A stretch of DNA of 64,000 nucleotides, taken from positions 4,340,001-4,404,000 of the forward strand of contig NZ_CP043474.1 in assembly GCF_008329645.1 (NCBI RefSeq), read 5' to 3'. The stretch comes from Mycolicibacterium grossiae (GTDB lineage Bacteria > Actinomycetota > Actinomycetes > Mycobacteriales > Mycobacteriaceae). The position numbers and the translations under genes were made by a program. Every line of letters begins with the position of its first letter. Positions within the stretch are counted from its first letter, which is position 1. The notes below the pieces were generated by a model. The model was not told the origin of the DNA, did not search any database, and worked only from the letters and a program-made list of their open reading frames with translations. Positions 9,524 through 17,586 of the stretch are shown one piece after another.

Positions 9524-10495
9524 TCAGCGCACGCCGCGGTCGGCGTAGCGTCCGCCCGTCACCCGATCGCTGAGGGGCTGCAGTTCGTCGAGCGCGTCGT
9601 CGTCGAGTTCGACGTCGAGAGATGCGACGTTCTGGTCGAGCCGTTCGGCGCGGCGGGTTCCGGGGATGGGGACCACCGGGAGGCCCAAACGAGGCGCCTG
9701 AGCGTAAACCCAGGCCAGGGCGACCTGCGCCGCTGAGACACCGAGCCGCTCGGCGACGCCGCGCACGGTGTCGGCGATGACTTGGTTCTGCTGGCCGGCG
9801 TCGCCGGTGAACCGCGGATTGCGGGCGCGAAAGTCGTTCGGCTCCAGGGCCGCGGCCTGCACGGCGCCGGTGAGGAAGCCCCGTCCGAGGGGGGCGTAGG
9901 GCACCAGCCCAATGCCCAGCTCGGCCATCACGGGGGTTACCTGCTCGACGTCCCTCGTCCACAGCGAGTACTCGCTCTGCACGGCCGCGATCGGATGCAC
10001 CGCATGCGCTCGGCGCAGCAGCTCGGCGCTGACCTCGCTGAGACCGAGGTACCGGACCTTGCCGGCCTCGACGAGTTCGGCCATCGCACCGACGGTGTCC
10101 TCGATCTCGGCGTTTTGCGGCGGCCGGTGCAGGTAGTAGAGATCGATGTGGTCGACACCCAAGCGCAGCAACGAGGCGTCACACGACCGTTTCACGTAGG
10201 GCGGATCGCCACGGTGCACCCGGGCGTCGTCACCGCCGCTGCGGTCGATGCCGAACTTGGTGGCGATCTGGACGTCGTCCCGCCGGCCGGCGATCCCGCG
10301 TCCGACGAGCACCTCGTTGTGGCCGGCGCCGTACTGGTCGGCGGTGTCGAAGAATGTGATCCCGATGTCGATCGCGTGGCCGATCGTGGCGATGCTGGTG
10401 TCCCAGTCGGTCGCCCCGTAGTACTCACTCATCCCCATGCAGCCCAGGCCCTGGGCCGAGACTTCCAGGCCGCCGAGCGCGACACGCGTGATCAT
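9524..10495 (-). CDS. aldo/keto reductase
   Basis: A 323-residue (beta/alpha)8-barrel reductase. The catalytic tetrad is visible: Asp in F-F-D-T-A-D-Q-Y-G with its Tyr, Lys in I-A-T-K-F-G, and His in Y-Y-L-H-R-P. The NADPH-binding tail includes I-P-G-T-R-R. The N-terminal G-L-G-C-M-G-M-S-E is typical of the YajO/AKR13-like group. The start ATG at 10495 begins M-I-T-R-V-A-L-G-G directly. It lies upstream of the XRE/MmyB gene, which may regulate it. Substrates are probably aldehydes or ketones but are not readable. Confidence 0.88.
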   Translation of the reverse strand: MITRVALGGLEVSAQGLGCMGMSEYYGATDWDTSIATIGHAIDIGITFFDTADQYGAGHNEVLVGRGIAGRRDDVQIATKFGIDRSGGDDARVHRGDPPYVKRSCDASLLRLGVDHIDLYYLHRPPQNAEIEDTVGAMAELVEAGKVRYLGLSEVSAELLRRAHAVHPIAAVQSEYSLWTRDVEQVTPVMAELGIGLVPYAPLGRGFLTGAVQAAALEPNDFRARNPRFTGDAGQQNQVIADTVRGVAERLGVSAAQVALAWVYAQAPRLGLPVVPIPGTRRAERLDQNVASLDVELDDDALDELQPLSDRVTGGRYADRGVR

Positions 10496-10579
10496 GACGT
10501 CGACGGTAGTCACGTCCCGTCGCCTCAGGATGGGCGCAGTACACCCACCCACCGTCGGCACGGTGCTACGAATGACGTC

Positions 10580-10879
10580 GTGAGCGACGGGCACGACGAC
10601 TTCGCCGACGCGGTGCTCGAGGTCGTCGACGACATCCCGCCGGGCCGGGTCATGACCTACGGCGACATCGCCGAGTTCCTGCAGCGCGGCGGACCGCGCG
10701 GTGTCGGGGGAGTCATGGCTCGCGACGGCGCGGCGGTGACGTGGTGGCGCGTGGTCCGCGCCAACGGGACGCTGCCGCCGCACCTGATGATCGAAGCGCA
10801 GACGCAATGGCTCTACGAGGGCACGCCGCTGCGACGGGGGATCGTCGACGTTGCCGCCGCGCGGTGGTGGCCGGACTAA
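10580..10879 (+). CDS. alkyltransferase-like (ATL) DNA repair protein, MGMT family
   Basis: A 99-residue protein matching only the DNA-binding domain of O6-methylguanine-DNA methyltransferases (P-P-G-R-V-M-T-Y-G-D-I-A near the N-terminus). The P-C-H-R active site is replaced by T-W-W-R-V-V-R, so there is no alkyl-acceptor cysteine. This marks an ATL protein, which binds O6-alkylguanine and recruits nucleotide-excision repair rather than removing the lesion. The GTG at 10580 is the only suitable start close to the domain. The stop overlaps the convergent PGRS-like gene by a few bases. Confidence 0.82.
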   Translation: MSDGHDDFADAVLEVVDDIPPGRVMTYGDIAEFLQRGGPRGVGGVMARDGAAVTWWRVVRANGTLPPHLMIEAQTQWLYEGTPLRRGIVDVAAARWWPD

Positions 10880-12447
10880 CCCGTGCCGTCGGACCCCGAA
10901 GCACCCGACGCGCCCGCGCCCCCCGACGTCCCGCTGCCGCCGGTGGCGCCGTGGCCGCCGCTCCCGGTGCCGCCCTGTCCCGGGGTACCGGTCGCGCCAC
11001 CCTGGCCGCCCGCTCCGCCCGCGCCCTTGACGCCCGGAAGGCCCCCGTTGTTGTTGGCGCCGATCGAGCCTCCGTTGCCGCCCTGACCGCCCGTGCCGCC
11101 GGTGCCGCCGGAGCCCGACGCACCGCCGTCGCCTCCGCGTCCGCTCGACCCGAAGAGTCCGCTGCCGCCGCCGGCGCCACCCGTGCCACCGCTTCCGCCG
11201 ACCCCACCAGTGCCGCCCGTACCGCCGCGACCGCCCGCACCCGCGTTGCCGGCCTGCAAAGATTCACCGGTGCCGTTGCCGGTGTCGGCGTTATCAGGAC
11301 CGATGGCTCCGCCGGAACCACCGCTGCCGCCGACCGCGCCGCTGCCACCGTCACCACCGCCGCCGCCGGCTCCACCGTTGCCGCCGCTGCCGGTCAACAG
11401 CCCGCCGCGGCCGCCCGCGCCACCCTGGCCACCCGCGGTCCCGGCGCCGCCAGTCGTTCCGGCACCGCCGGCGCCGCCCGCACCGGCATTGCCGCCCTTG
11501 CCGGTCGCGCCGAACCCGTAGCCGTTGTAGTCCGCGATGGCGCCCCCGGTGCCGCCGGCTCCGCCACCGGAGCCGCCCGGTCCACCGTCACCGGCATTGC
11601 CCCCGTTGCCGCGGCCGCCGTAGAAGAGCGCTGCGCCGTTGTCACGGCCGATGCCTCCGCCGTCGCCACCTCGGCCGCCGCCGTCTCCCCCCGCGCCTCC
11701 GGCACCGGCATTGCCGCCGACGCTCGTGCCGCCGACGACGTTCTTGCCGTTGTTGGCGCCGATGGAACCGCCGTTGCCGCCGTTCTGACCGGTGGAACCC
11801 GCGAGGCCCGCTCCTGCGTCGACGGCGCTGCGGCCGTTGTAACCGTTGCCGTCGCCGACGCTGACGCCATCGGAAGCGCGCATGGTCGGGGTATCGGGGT
11901 TGACCGCGTTGACACCGGTTCGGCCGTTCCCGCCTCGGCCCCCATTGCCGCCGCTGCCGGCGATCAGGCCGGCGTCACCGCCGTTGCCCCCTTTGGTGGC
12001 CGCGGTGGTCGCGGTGGCGTCTACGCCGTTACCCCCGGTGCCGCCGCTGCCGAAGAACCATCCACCGCTGCCGCCGTTGCCGCCGTCCCGTCCGGCGACG
12101 GTGCTGGTCCACCCGTTGCCGCCGTTGCCGAAGAGCAGACCACCGCCCTGGCCGTCGGGGGCGTCCTCGGTGCCGTCGGCACCGTTGCAGATCAAGCCGC
12201 AGACCGCCGGACGTGGCAGCGGCGCGAGAACGGCGACCCGCTCGACGGCCGCCGCCTGCCCCAGGCGCGGTTCGTGGGCGTCGCCGATCCACCACGGGTC
12301 GGTCTGATCCGCCGATGCGGTGTCGACGGGAGGGCCGTCGGCCCACGCGATGGCCACGGGACCGGCGACGACCATCCCGCACGCCAGCAGCGCGCCGGCC
12401 AGCGCGGTGGTGTTCCAGTTCGACGAGTGGGCGGCATGACGAGCCAT
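10876..12447 (-). CDS. secreted glycine-rich PGRS-like protein without a PE domain
   Basis: A 523-residue protein. The ATG at 12447 gives a signal peptide (hydrophobic core A-L-A-G-A-L-L-A-C-G-M-V-V-A-G, cleavage after ~A-W-A-D). After ~85 non-repetitive residues, including a Cys pair in V-C-G-L-I-C-N-G, the rest consists of degenerate G-G-x and G-N-G-G repeats with Asn/Asp and periodic S-I-G-A-N-N-x segments. That composition matches PGRS-type Ca2+-binding-like repeats of mycobacterial PE_PGRS proteins, but no PE N-terminal domain is present. Probably exported and surface-located. An alternative upstream ATG at 12552 would add residues before the signal peptide and is unlikely. Confidence 0.8.
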   Translation of the reverse strand: MARHAAHSSNWNTTALAGALLACGMVVAGPVAIAWADGPPVDTASADQTDPWWIGDAHEPRLGQAAAVERVAVLAPLPRPAVCGLICNGADGTEDAPDGQGGGLLFGNGGNGWTSTVAGRDGGNGGSGGWFFGSGGTGGNGVDATATTAATKGGNGGDAGLIAGSGGNGGRGGNGRTGVNAVNPDTPTMRASDGVSVGDGNGYNGRSAVDAGAGLAGSTGQNGGNGGSIGANNGKNVVGGTSVGGNAGAGGAGGDGGGRGGDGGGIGRDNGAALFYGGRGNGGNAGDGGPGGSGGGAGGTGGAIADYNGYGFGATGKGGNAGAGGAGGAGTTGGAGTAGGQGGAGGRGGLLTGSGGNGGAGGGGGDGGSGAVGGSGGSGGAIGPDNADTGNGTGESLQAGNAGAGGRGGTGGTGGVGGSGGTGGAGGGSGLFGSSGRGGDGGASGSGGTGGTGGQGGNGGSIGANNNGGLPGVKGAGGAGGQGGATGTPGQGGTGSGGHGATGGSGTSGGAGASGASGSDGTG

Positions 12448-12636
12448 GGGTGAACTCCAAGGTGGTGGTGATCCGTGTGCCGAAGGCGGCAATGGCAGCG
12501 ACGTGCCGGGCCGAGTATGTCGCGCCGTCACGGCCAATACGGCCATTTGCACTACTGCAAATTGGCGACGGGACTACTGCAATGCCCTCCGACGGGACCG
12601 ACGACGTCCGGACTTGCCCCTGCATAGGCTCGGCCG

Positions 12637-13338
12637 GTGAGCCGCTCGGACCGTCTCTACGCCATCGTCGAGGAACTGCGCGCGGTGTCACCGCGACCGC
12701 GCACTGCTGCCTGGCTCGCGCGGCGATTCGAGATCAGCACCCGCACCATCGAGCGCGACCTGACGGCACTGCGTGACTCTGGCGTGGCGATCCGAGGGGG
12801 AGTGGGACGCGCCGGCGGGTACTTCCTCGACCGCGAGCGCACGCTGCCTCCGGTGACGCTCACCGCGCCCGAGGCGCTGGCGATTAGCGTCTCCTTGCGC
12901 TCGATCGGCGACTCGCCCTTCGCGTCCTCGGCGCGTGTCGCCGCGCAGAAGGTGCTGGCGGTCCTTCCGGCCGACGTGCGGCGTCGCGAGGAGGCGCTGG
13001 CTGCGCGGGTGCACACGCTCGGCGAGGACGAATCGCCGCGAACCGCGGCCAGGATCAGCGAGACCGTGACGGAGGCCGTCGCGACCGAGCGGGTGGTTCA
13101 TCTCGACTACGTCGGCCGGGACGGGGCGCGAACGTCCCGCGACGTCGAGCCGCTCGGTCTGTTGTGGTCACCGGTCGGGTGGTATCTCGCCGGCTGGTGT
13201 CGGCTGCGTTCCGGCGTTCGCGGCTTCCACCTCGCCCGCATCGCCGCTGCGACGTTGAGCGACGAGCACGCCCCGGCACGTGAACTCGAGTTCAGCGCGG
13301 AACTCGACCGCATCGACGCCAGTCCACTCGAGCGCTGA
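12637..13338 (+). CDS. WYL-domain helix-turn-helix regulator
   Basis: A 233-aa DeoR/YafY-type regulator. The N-terminal winged HTH (R-L-Y-A-I-V-E-E-L, F-E-I-S-T-R-T-I-E-R-D-L) is followed by a WYL sensor domain with L-D-Y-V-G-R-D-G, then W-S-P-V-G-W-Y-L-A-G-W and F-H-L-A-R-I. The start is GTG at 12637. WYL proteins respond to nucleotides or other ligands and regulate stress or catabolic genes. The following ORF begins 3 bases after its stop, so they are co-transcribed. It is divergent from the PGRS-like gene across a ~190-bp region. Confidence 0.87.
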   Translation: MSRSDRLYAIVEELRAVSPRPRTAAWLARRFEISTRTIERDLTALRDSGVAIRGGVGRAGGYFLDRERTLPPVTLTAPEALAISVSLRSIGDSPFASSARVAAQKVLAVLPADVRRREEALAARVHTLGEDESPRTAARISETVTEAVATERVVHLDYVGRDGARTSRDVEPLGLLWSPVGWYLAGWCRLRSGVRGFHLARIAAATLSDEHAPARELEFSAELDRIDASPLER

Positions 13339-13341
13339 CGA

Positions 13342-13995
13342 ATGAATGTGACGCCGAACACCGACACGACGCTGTCGCCTCGGCTTGGAACAGTGATTGT
13401 CATGGACATCGACGGAATCACCGAACTGACCACGACGTGGTGCCGCATGTGGAACGAGGACGCGGCGCTGGCACACCAGCTGATGACCGACGACTGCGTG
13501 CAGTGGTGGTCCGGCGGGCCCGACCTCGATGCCGTCGTCGGCCCGGCAGCGCAGGAAGCATTCGTCAGAACGGCTCAAACCCAGATCGGGAACGTCTTCC
13601 GCCCGCGCCTCTACGTGGCCGACGACGACATGTTCGCCTATCTGTGGGATGCCACGTCTCCCGACGGAACCGTGGTGACCGGTATCGACGTGAACGCGTT
13701 GTCACACAACCGAGTTCGAGAGAACTGGACGTTCGTCGGACCGCACCGCGATGCGCAAGACCAGCCGCTCGGCGACGTCCATGACCGCGACACCCTTGCG
13801 ACGGCCGCGTCTCGCTGGGCGGTGACGATGGGACACTCCGTGCACCGACGGTTGATCATCGATGCACGGAGTGGCCGAATCGCCATGTTGCGCACCACCT
13901 CCGACGGTGCGGGTGGCGTCGACCTGCTCGCCGTCGGCGATGGCACCGTGGAACCGATCTGGTCGGTGACCGGGAAGCGAGCGTTCCGCTACTGA
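13342..13995 (+). CDS. conserved hypothetical protein, SnoaL/NTF2-like
   Basis: A 217-aa protein (or 197 aa from the in-frame ATG at 13402, which starts M-D-I-D-G-I). The segment T-T-W-C-R-M-W-N-E-D with a following C-V-Q-W-W-S-G-G resembles the start of SnoaL-like cone-shaped domains. These domains bind small molecules or act as light enzymes. No catalytic signature is certain. It is coupled to the WYL regulator (3-bp gap), so it may be the regulator's target or ligand-handling partner. It ends 4 bases before the convergent LLM gene. Confidence 0.65.
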   Translation: MNVTPNTDTTLSPRLGTVIVMDIDGITELTTTWCRMWNEDAALAHQLMTDDCVQWWSGGPDLDAVVGPAAQEAFVRTAQTQIGNVFRPRLYVADDDMFAYLWDATSPDGTVVTGIDVNALSHNRVRENWTFVGPHRDAQDQPLGDVHDRDTLATAASRWAVTMGHSVHRRLIIDARSGRIAMLRTTSDGAGGVDLLAVGDGTVEPIWSVTGKRAFRY

Positions 13996-13999
13996 GCGC

Positions 14000-14809
14000 T
14001 CAGCCGTTGTCCCGCCACGCCAGGACCTCCTTCAGCGACCCCAGGTCGTACCCGTTCTTGGCGGTGAGTTCGGTCTGGAAGAGCGTGACGCCGGCCTCGC
14101 GGAAGGCGTCGGCGCTCTCGCCGTTCTCCCATAGCGTCGAGCGTTCGATGTCGGCGCCGTTGCGACCGAACGACGCCGCCAGTTCGTCGACGCGCTCGCT
14201 GGACGTGCGGAACGCGTCGAGACCCTGGAACGCGTGCCAGATGTCGGCGTGGCGGGCGATCGCGGGCAGCGAGCGCTTCGGTCCGGTGCCGCCGATGAGG
14301 ATCGGCAACTTCCGCACGGGCGGCGGGTTGAGGGCGGCGAGTCGGTTCTCGATGCGGATCAAGCTCTCGTCGAACAGATCGAATCGCGAAGCGAACGTCC
14401 CGAATTCGTATCCGTAGGTCGTGTAGTCCTTCTCGTACCAGCCCGCGCCCAGGCCCAGGATGAGTCGGCCGCCGCTGATGTGGTCGACAGTGCGAGCCAT
14501 GTCGGCGAGCAGGTCCGGGTTGCGGTAGCCGACGCCGGTGACCAACAACCCGATCTCGGCGTGCGAGGTGATCTCGCCCCACGATGCGAGCGCCGTCCAG
14601 CCCTCGAAGTTCGGGACGTCCGGTTGGTCCTCGGTCAGAATCGGCTTGCCGTCGACGATGCCCTCCATCGCCGGGAAGTGGAAGTGGTCGTAGCCGAAGA
14701 TCACGTCGACGCCGAGGTCGTCGGCGGCGACGACGGCGTCGCGCCACGTGGCGTAGTCGGGCGTGCCACCGGGCTGGATCTGCACGGCGACGCGAACGGG
14801 ACGGGTCAT
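14000..14809 (-). CDS. LLM-class F420-dependent oxidoreductase
   Basis: A 269-residue luciferase-like monooxygenase-fold protein. Typical features are A-D-D-L-G-V-D-V-I-F-G-Y-D-H-F, G-L-L-V-T-G-V-G-Y-R-N-P-D-L-L-A and G-R-L-I-L-G-L-G-A-G-W-Y-E-K-D-Y. This pattern matches mycobacterial F420-dependent LLM proteins. The ATG at 14809 starts M-T-R-P-V-R-V-A-V-Q, preceded by a GA-rich Shine-Dalgarno (AGGAGC). Probably a cytosolic hydride-transfer enzyme with an unknown substrate. It converges on the SnoaL-like gene. Confidence 0.86.
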   Translation of the reverse strand: MTRPVRVAVQIQPGGTPDYATWRDAVVAADDLGVDVIFGYDHFHFPAMEGIVDGKPILTEDQPDVPNFEGWTALASWGEITSHAEIGLLVTGVGYRNPDLLADMARTVDHISGGRLILGLGAGWYEKDYTTYGYEFGTFASRFDLFDESLIRIENRLAALNPPPVRKLPILIGGTGPKRSLPAIARHADIWHAFQGLDAFRTSSERVDELAASFGRNGADIERSTLWENGESADAFREAGVTLFQTELTAKNGYDLGSLKEVLAWRDNG

Positions 14810-14960
14810 GGAAGCTCCTGAGTCGGAGGAAGGGGCGACTCTCGAGCCAAGGTCACCGGTCGCGGTTTTATTCCGAGTCCGAGCACCCGGGTGATTCGAC
14901 ACCACGCGAACCGGGCACCCCCCACACCTCATCCGCGACAGGAAAGAAGGATCACCGGAG

Positions 14961-15110
14961 ATGACGATGCCCAGCGACGCCACGGACGCCATCGAGAACC
15001 AGGGGCCCAATGAGGGACCACGCGACCACGAGGGCATCGACACCGAACACTCGCCGTACGTCGACGAGGACAACGTCCCTCATCCCGGAGACATCAACGA
15101 GCGCCGCTGA
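14961..15110 (+). CDS. small acidic protein (49 aa)
   Basis: A 150-base frame from ATG 14961 to TGA 15108-15110. The preceding sequence (AAGAAGGATCACCGGAG) carries a good GGAG ribosome-binding site. The product is strongly acidic and Pro/Asn-rich (E-G-P-R-D-H-E-G-I-D-T-E-H, then Y-V-D-E-D-N-V-P-H-P-G-D), with no hydrophobic segment. It is divergent from the LLM oxidoreductase and converges on the SDR at 15150. An in-frame second ATG lies two codons later. The compositional bias and RBS make it a plausible real small protein; no function is recognised. Confidence 0.5.
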   Translation: MTMPSDATDAIENQGPNEGPRDHEGIDTEHSPYVDEDNVPHPGDINERR

Positions 15111-15149
15111 CCAGCCACACGGTCCTGCTTTGGTCCTCGGGACGGACGG

Positions 15150-15902
15150 TCAGTGGGCCGTCAGGCCGCCGTCGATGACGAGTTCGGCTCCCGTCATGAA
15201 CGAGGAGTCATCCGAGGCGAGGAAGAGCATTCCGGCCGCGATTTCGGCGGCCGTTCCCGAGCGCTTCATCGGTGTGCGCTGGATGTCGCGCTGCTGCTCT
15301 CCCTCGGCATCGAGGATCTCCTGAATCATGGGGGTTTCGATCACGCCGGGGTGAATGGAGTTGACCCGGACACCGTGAGTGGCGTATTCAACCGCCGCTG
15401 TCTTCGTGAGCAGTCGAACCGCGCCCTTCGACGCGTGGTACGCAGCCGCACCGCCACCTCCGATGATGCCGAGGACCGACGAGGTGTTGACGATGGAGGC
15501 AACGCCAGATTCGCGCAGCGCGGGGAGAGCAGCCTTCATGCCCAGCCACGTGCCGGTCTGGTTGACCGCGATCACGTGGGCCCACGTGGCTTCATCGGTG
15601 TCCTCGACTCCGTGCCACCTCACCACGCCGGCAACGTTGATGAGTACGTCGAGGCGTCCGAACCGTTCCATCCCGGCCTGCACCGCGGCAGTCCAGGACG
15701 ACGCATCGGTCACGTCCAACTCGCACCCGACGGCCTCCGCACCTGCCGACGTCAGCTCGTCGACCAACGCGTCGACGCTCTCACGGTCGAGATCGGCGAC
15801 GATGAGGCGCGCACCTTCCGCTGCGAACAGCCGTGCCGTGGCGCTACCGATGCCGCCGGTGGCTCCGGTGATGAGCGCGACCTTCGTCGACAGCTTCCCC
15901 AT
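15150..15902 (-). CDS. short-chain dehydrogenase/reductase (SDR)
   Basis: A 250-aa classical SDR. It has the cofactor motif T-G-A-T-G-G-I-G near residue 13 and Asp in the A-D-L-D-R loop favouring NAD. N-V-A-G-V lies near 90, and the catalytic Ser plus Y-H-A-S-K are intact (~155). The C-terminal S-F-M-T-G-A-E-L-V-I-D-G-G is also typical. Closest in style to glucose or 3-alpha-hydroxysteroid dehydrogenase-like SDRs. It lies 85 bp downstream of the XRE/MmyB gene on the same strand, which suggests control by that regulator. Confidence 0.88.
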   Translation of the reverse strand: MGKLSTKVALITGATGGIGSATARLFAAEGARLIVADLDRESVDALVDELTSAGAEAVGCELDVTDASSWTAAVQAGMERFGRLDVLINVAGVVRWHGVEDTDEATWAHVIAVNQTGTWLGMKAALPALRESGVASIVNTSSVLGIIGGGGAAAYHASKGAVRLLTKTAAVEYATHGVRVNSIHPGVIETPMIQEILDAEGEQQRDIQRTPMKRSGTAAEIAAGMLFLASDDSSFMTGAELVIDGGLTAH

Positions 15903-15987
15903 GGGCCTTCCTTCCGCGTCCTAGAGGTTTCGGGAACGACCATCGACCGTAGGCAGCGGAGGAGCAGGTGGGCAGGCCCTGAGTTGG

Positions 15988-16842
15988 CTAGGTGTGACAG
16001 GGCCACCCGGCGCGTCCGGGTGTGCGAGCCGGGTCGTCGAAACTGCTCAGCAGTGCGAGCGCGGCGGCACTCTCGCTCCCCGGCTCGGCCTCGTACACCA
16101 ATAGCTGCTGCCCGGGCGCGCCGCGGACGTCGAAGGCGTGGTAGGTCAGCGTGAGCGGACCGACCCGGGGGTGCCGGAACTCCTTCGGTTCGTGCGTCTT
16201 GCCCCGCACATCCTGTTGAGCCCACAACCTCCGAAAATCCGAACTTCCCTCGGACAGTTGCTCGATCAGCGCGGCTGCGTCCGCGCGCGACGCATCGCGT
16301 CCCGTGACGGCGCGAAGATTGGCCACCGTTGCCTGCGCTGCACGGGACCAATCGGCATGGAACGCTCGACCGTGTGGGTGAAGGAACGTCATCCTCGCCA
16401 TGTTGTCCTCGTCGCCGTAGCCGCTGTACAGCAACCGCCAGAGTCGGTTTCGGGCCACCACGTTCATCAGCTCGTCCAGGATGACGGCGGGGTTCGTCGG
16501 CCACGAGCCGATGAGACGTTGGAGTTCGGGGCTGACGTGGCACTCCGCCGGTGAATTGGATCGCGGGCTGGCGAGGCCGGCCAACGCGTAGAGATGCAGT
16601 CGCTCGTCCGCGTTCATTCGCAACCCTCGTGCCAGCGCTTCGGTGACGTTCGCGGACGGGTGGTGTTCGCGTCCCTGCTCGATGCGGGTGTAGTAGTCCA
16701 CGCTGATCCCACAGATGACGGCGACCTCCTCCCTGCGGAGGCCGCTCACCCGGCGTGCACCGCCGGACGGCAGGCCGACGTCAGCTGGAGACACGGCCGC
16801 GCGCTTGGCCCTGATGAAGTCACCAATACCAGGGTCCGCCAC
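15988..16842 (-). CDS. XRE-family regulator with MmyB-like ligand domain
   Basis: A 284-aa paralogue of the 8654-9469 regulator. It shares the HTH (I-R-A-K-R-A-A-V-S-P-A-D-V-G-L-P, S-G-L-R-R-E-E-V-A, Y-Y-T-R-I-E-Q-G-R) and the MmyB domain (W-P-T-N-P-A-V-I, N-M-A-R-M-T-F-L, L-T-Y-H-A-F-D-V-R). The C-terminus has a short extra tail (P-G-R-A-G-W-P-C-H-T). The start ATG at 16842 begins M-A-D-P-G-I-G-D-F. It is upstream of and parallel to the SDR at 15150 and divergent from the GAF protein at 16982. Confidence 0.88.
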   Translation of the reverse strand: MADPGIGDFIRAKRAAVSPADVGLPSGGARRVSGLRREEVAVICGISVDYYTRIEQGREHHPSANVTEALARGLRMNADERLHLYALAGLASPRSNSPAECHVSPELQRLIGSWPTNPAVILDELMNVVARNRLWRLLYSGYGDEDNMARMTFLHPHGRAFHADWSRAAQATVANLRAVTGRDASRADAAALIEQLSEGSSDFRRLWAQQDVRGKTHEPKEFRHPRVGPLTLTYHAFDVRGAPGQQLLVYEAEPGSESAAALALLSSFDDPARTPGRAGWPCHT

Positions 16843-16981
16843 GAGCCAAGGCTACTTCGGAGGACGTCGGCGGCGGGCGTGGGCGAGGACGCCCCCGGCC
16901 GAGCGCCGGGGAAACGGAATGAAAGGCGGGATCCGAGGTGACGGAGTTGTGCGGCCCGCCGCGCACACGAACAATGAAGCC

Positions 16982-17476
16982 GTGACCTCAGAACCTTTCG
17001 CCACTGATTCCACGCCGTCGCTGGCACCGCTGACCGGTGATCTGGATGCGCTGGCGGCTCGCCTGGGCGTCAAGTCCGTGCTGGTGATGCGATCCGACCC
17101 GGCGTCGATGGTGGTGGCCGCGACCGCGGGCGAAGCGACCAAGCACTACACCGTGGGCGCGGCTGGCCAGAAGGCCCTTGCCTCAGACGATCGGGTCCCG
17201 CTGTACTGCGAGCGCGTCGTGGACTCCGACGACACGTTGTACGTCAAGGATTCCCGGGCAGACGAGACGTTCGCCGGCAACGAGGACGAGACCGAATTCG
17301 GGTTGTCCAATTACCTGGGCATGGCGGTGCACGACAGCACGGGACGCGTCGTCGGCACCGTCTGCGTGCTGGACGACTCGGCGCGTGAGTACTCCGACGA
17401 GGAACGCGCCGAACTCGCTGCGGTGCGCAAGAAGGTCGAGGACATCGTCGCGCGTGACGGCGACGCGCTCGGGTAG
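16982..17476 (+). CDS. GAF-domain protein
   Basis: A 164-residue stand-alone GAF domain. It shows L-Y-C-E-R-V-V, T-L-Y-V-K-D-S-R-A-D, L-S-N-Y-L-G-M-A-V and G-R-V-V-G-T-V-C-V-L-D. The last motif is typical of GAF sensors resembling fRMsr and redox or chromophore-binding GAFs. There is no kinase or DNA-binding domain. The start is GTG at 16982, since upstream in-frame ATGs would add unrelated residues. About 110 bp separates it from the katE start downstream on the same strand, so a link to oxidative stress is possible but not proven. Confidence 0.75.
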   Translation: MTSEPFATDSTPSLAPLTGDLDALAARLGVKSVLVMRSDPASMVVAATAGEATKHYTVGAAGQKALASDDRVPLYCERVVDSDDTLYVKDSRADETFAGNEDETEFGLSNYLGMAVHDSTGRVVGTVCVLDDSAREYSDEERAELAAVRKKVEDIVARDGDALG

Positions 17477-17586
17477 GGATCGGCGCGGACCTCCCGCCCG
17501 CGTTTAGGTCGGTGCCCACGGGGAAGTCGGGCGGTCGATCCAAGCGAGCCCATCCGACGGTGCCCGCTGCGTGCAGAGGGGATGCA

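Noticed and set aside
10580-10879. Active O6-methylguanine-DNA methyltransferase
   Set aside because: The acceptor cysteine motif is missing (T-W-W-R), so it cannot transfer the alkyl group by the usual mechanism.
10876-12447. Classification as a true PE_PGRS protein
   Set aside because: The N-terminus is a Sec-type signal peptide followed by unrelated sequence. No PE helical domain is visible.
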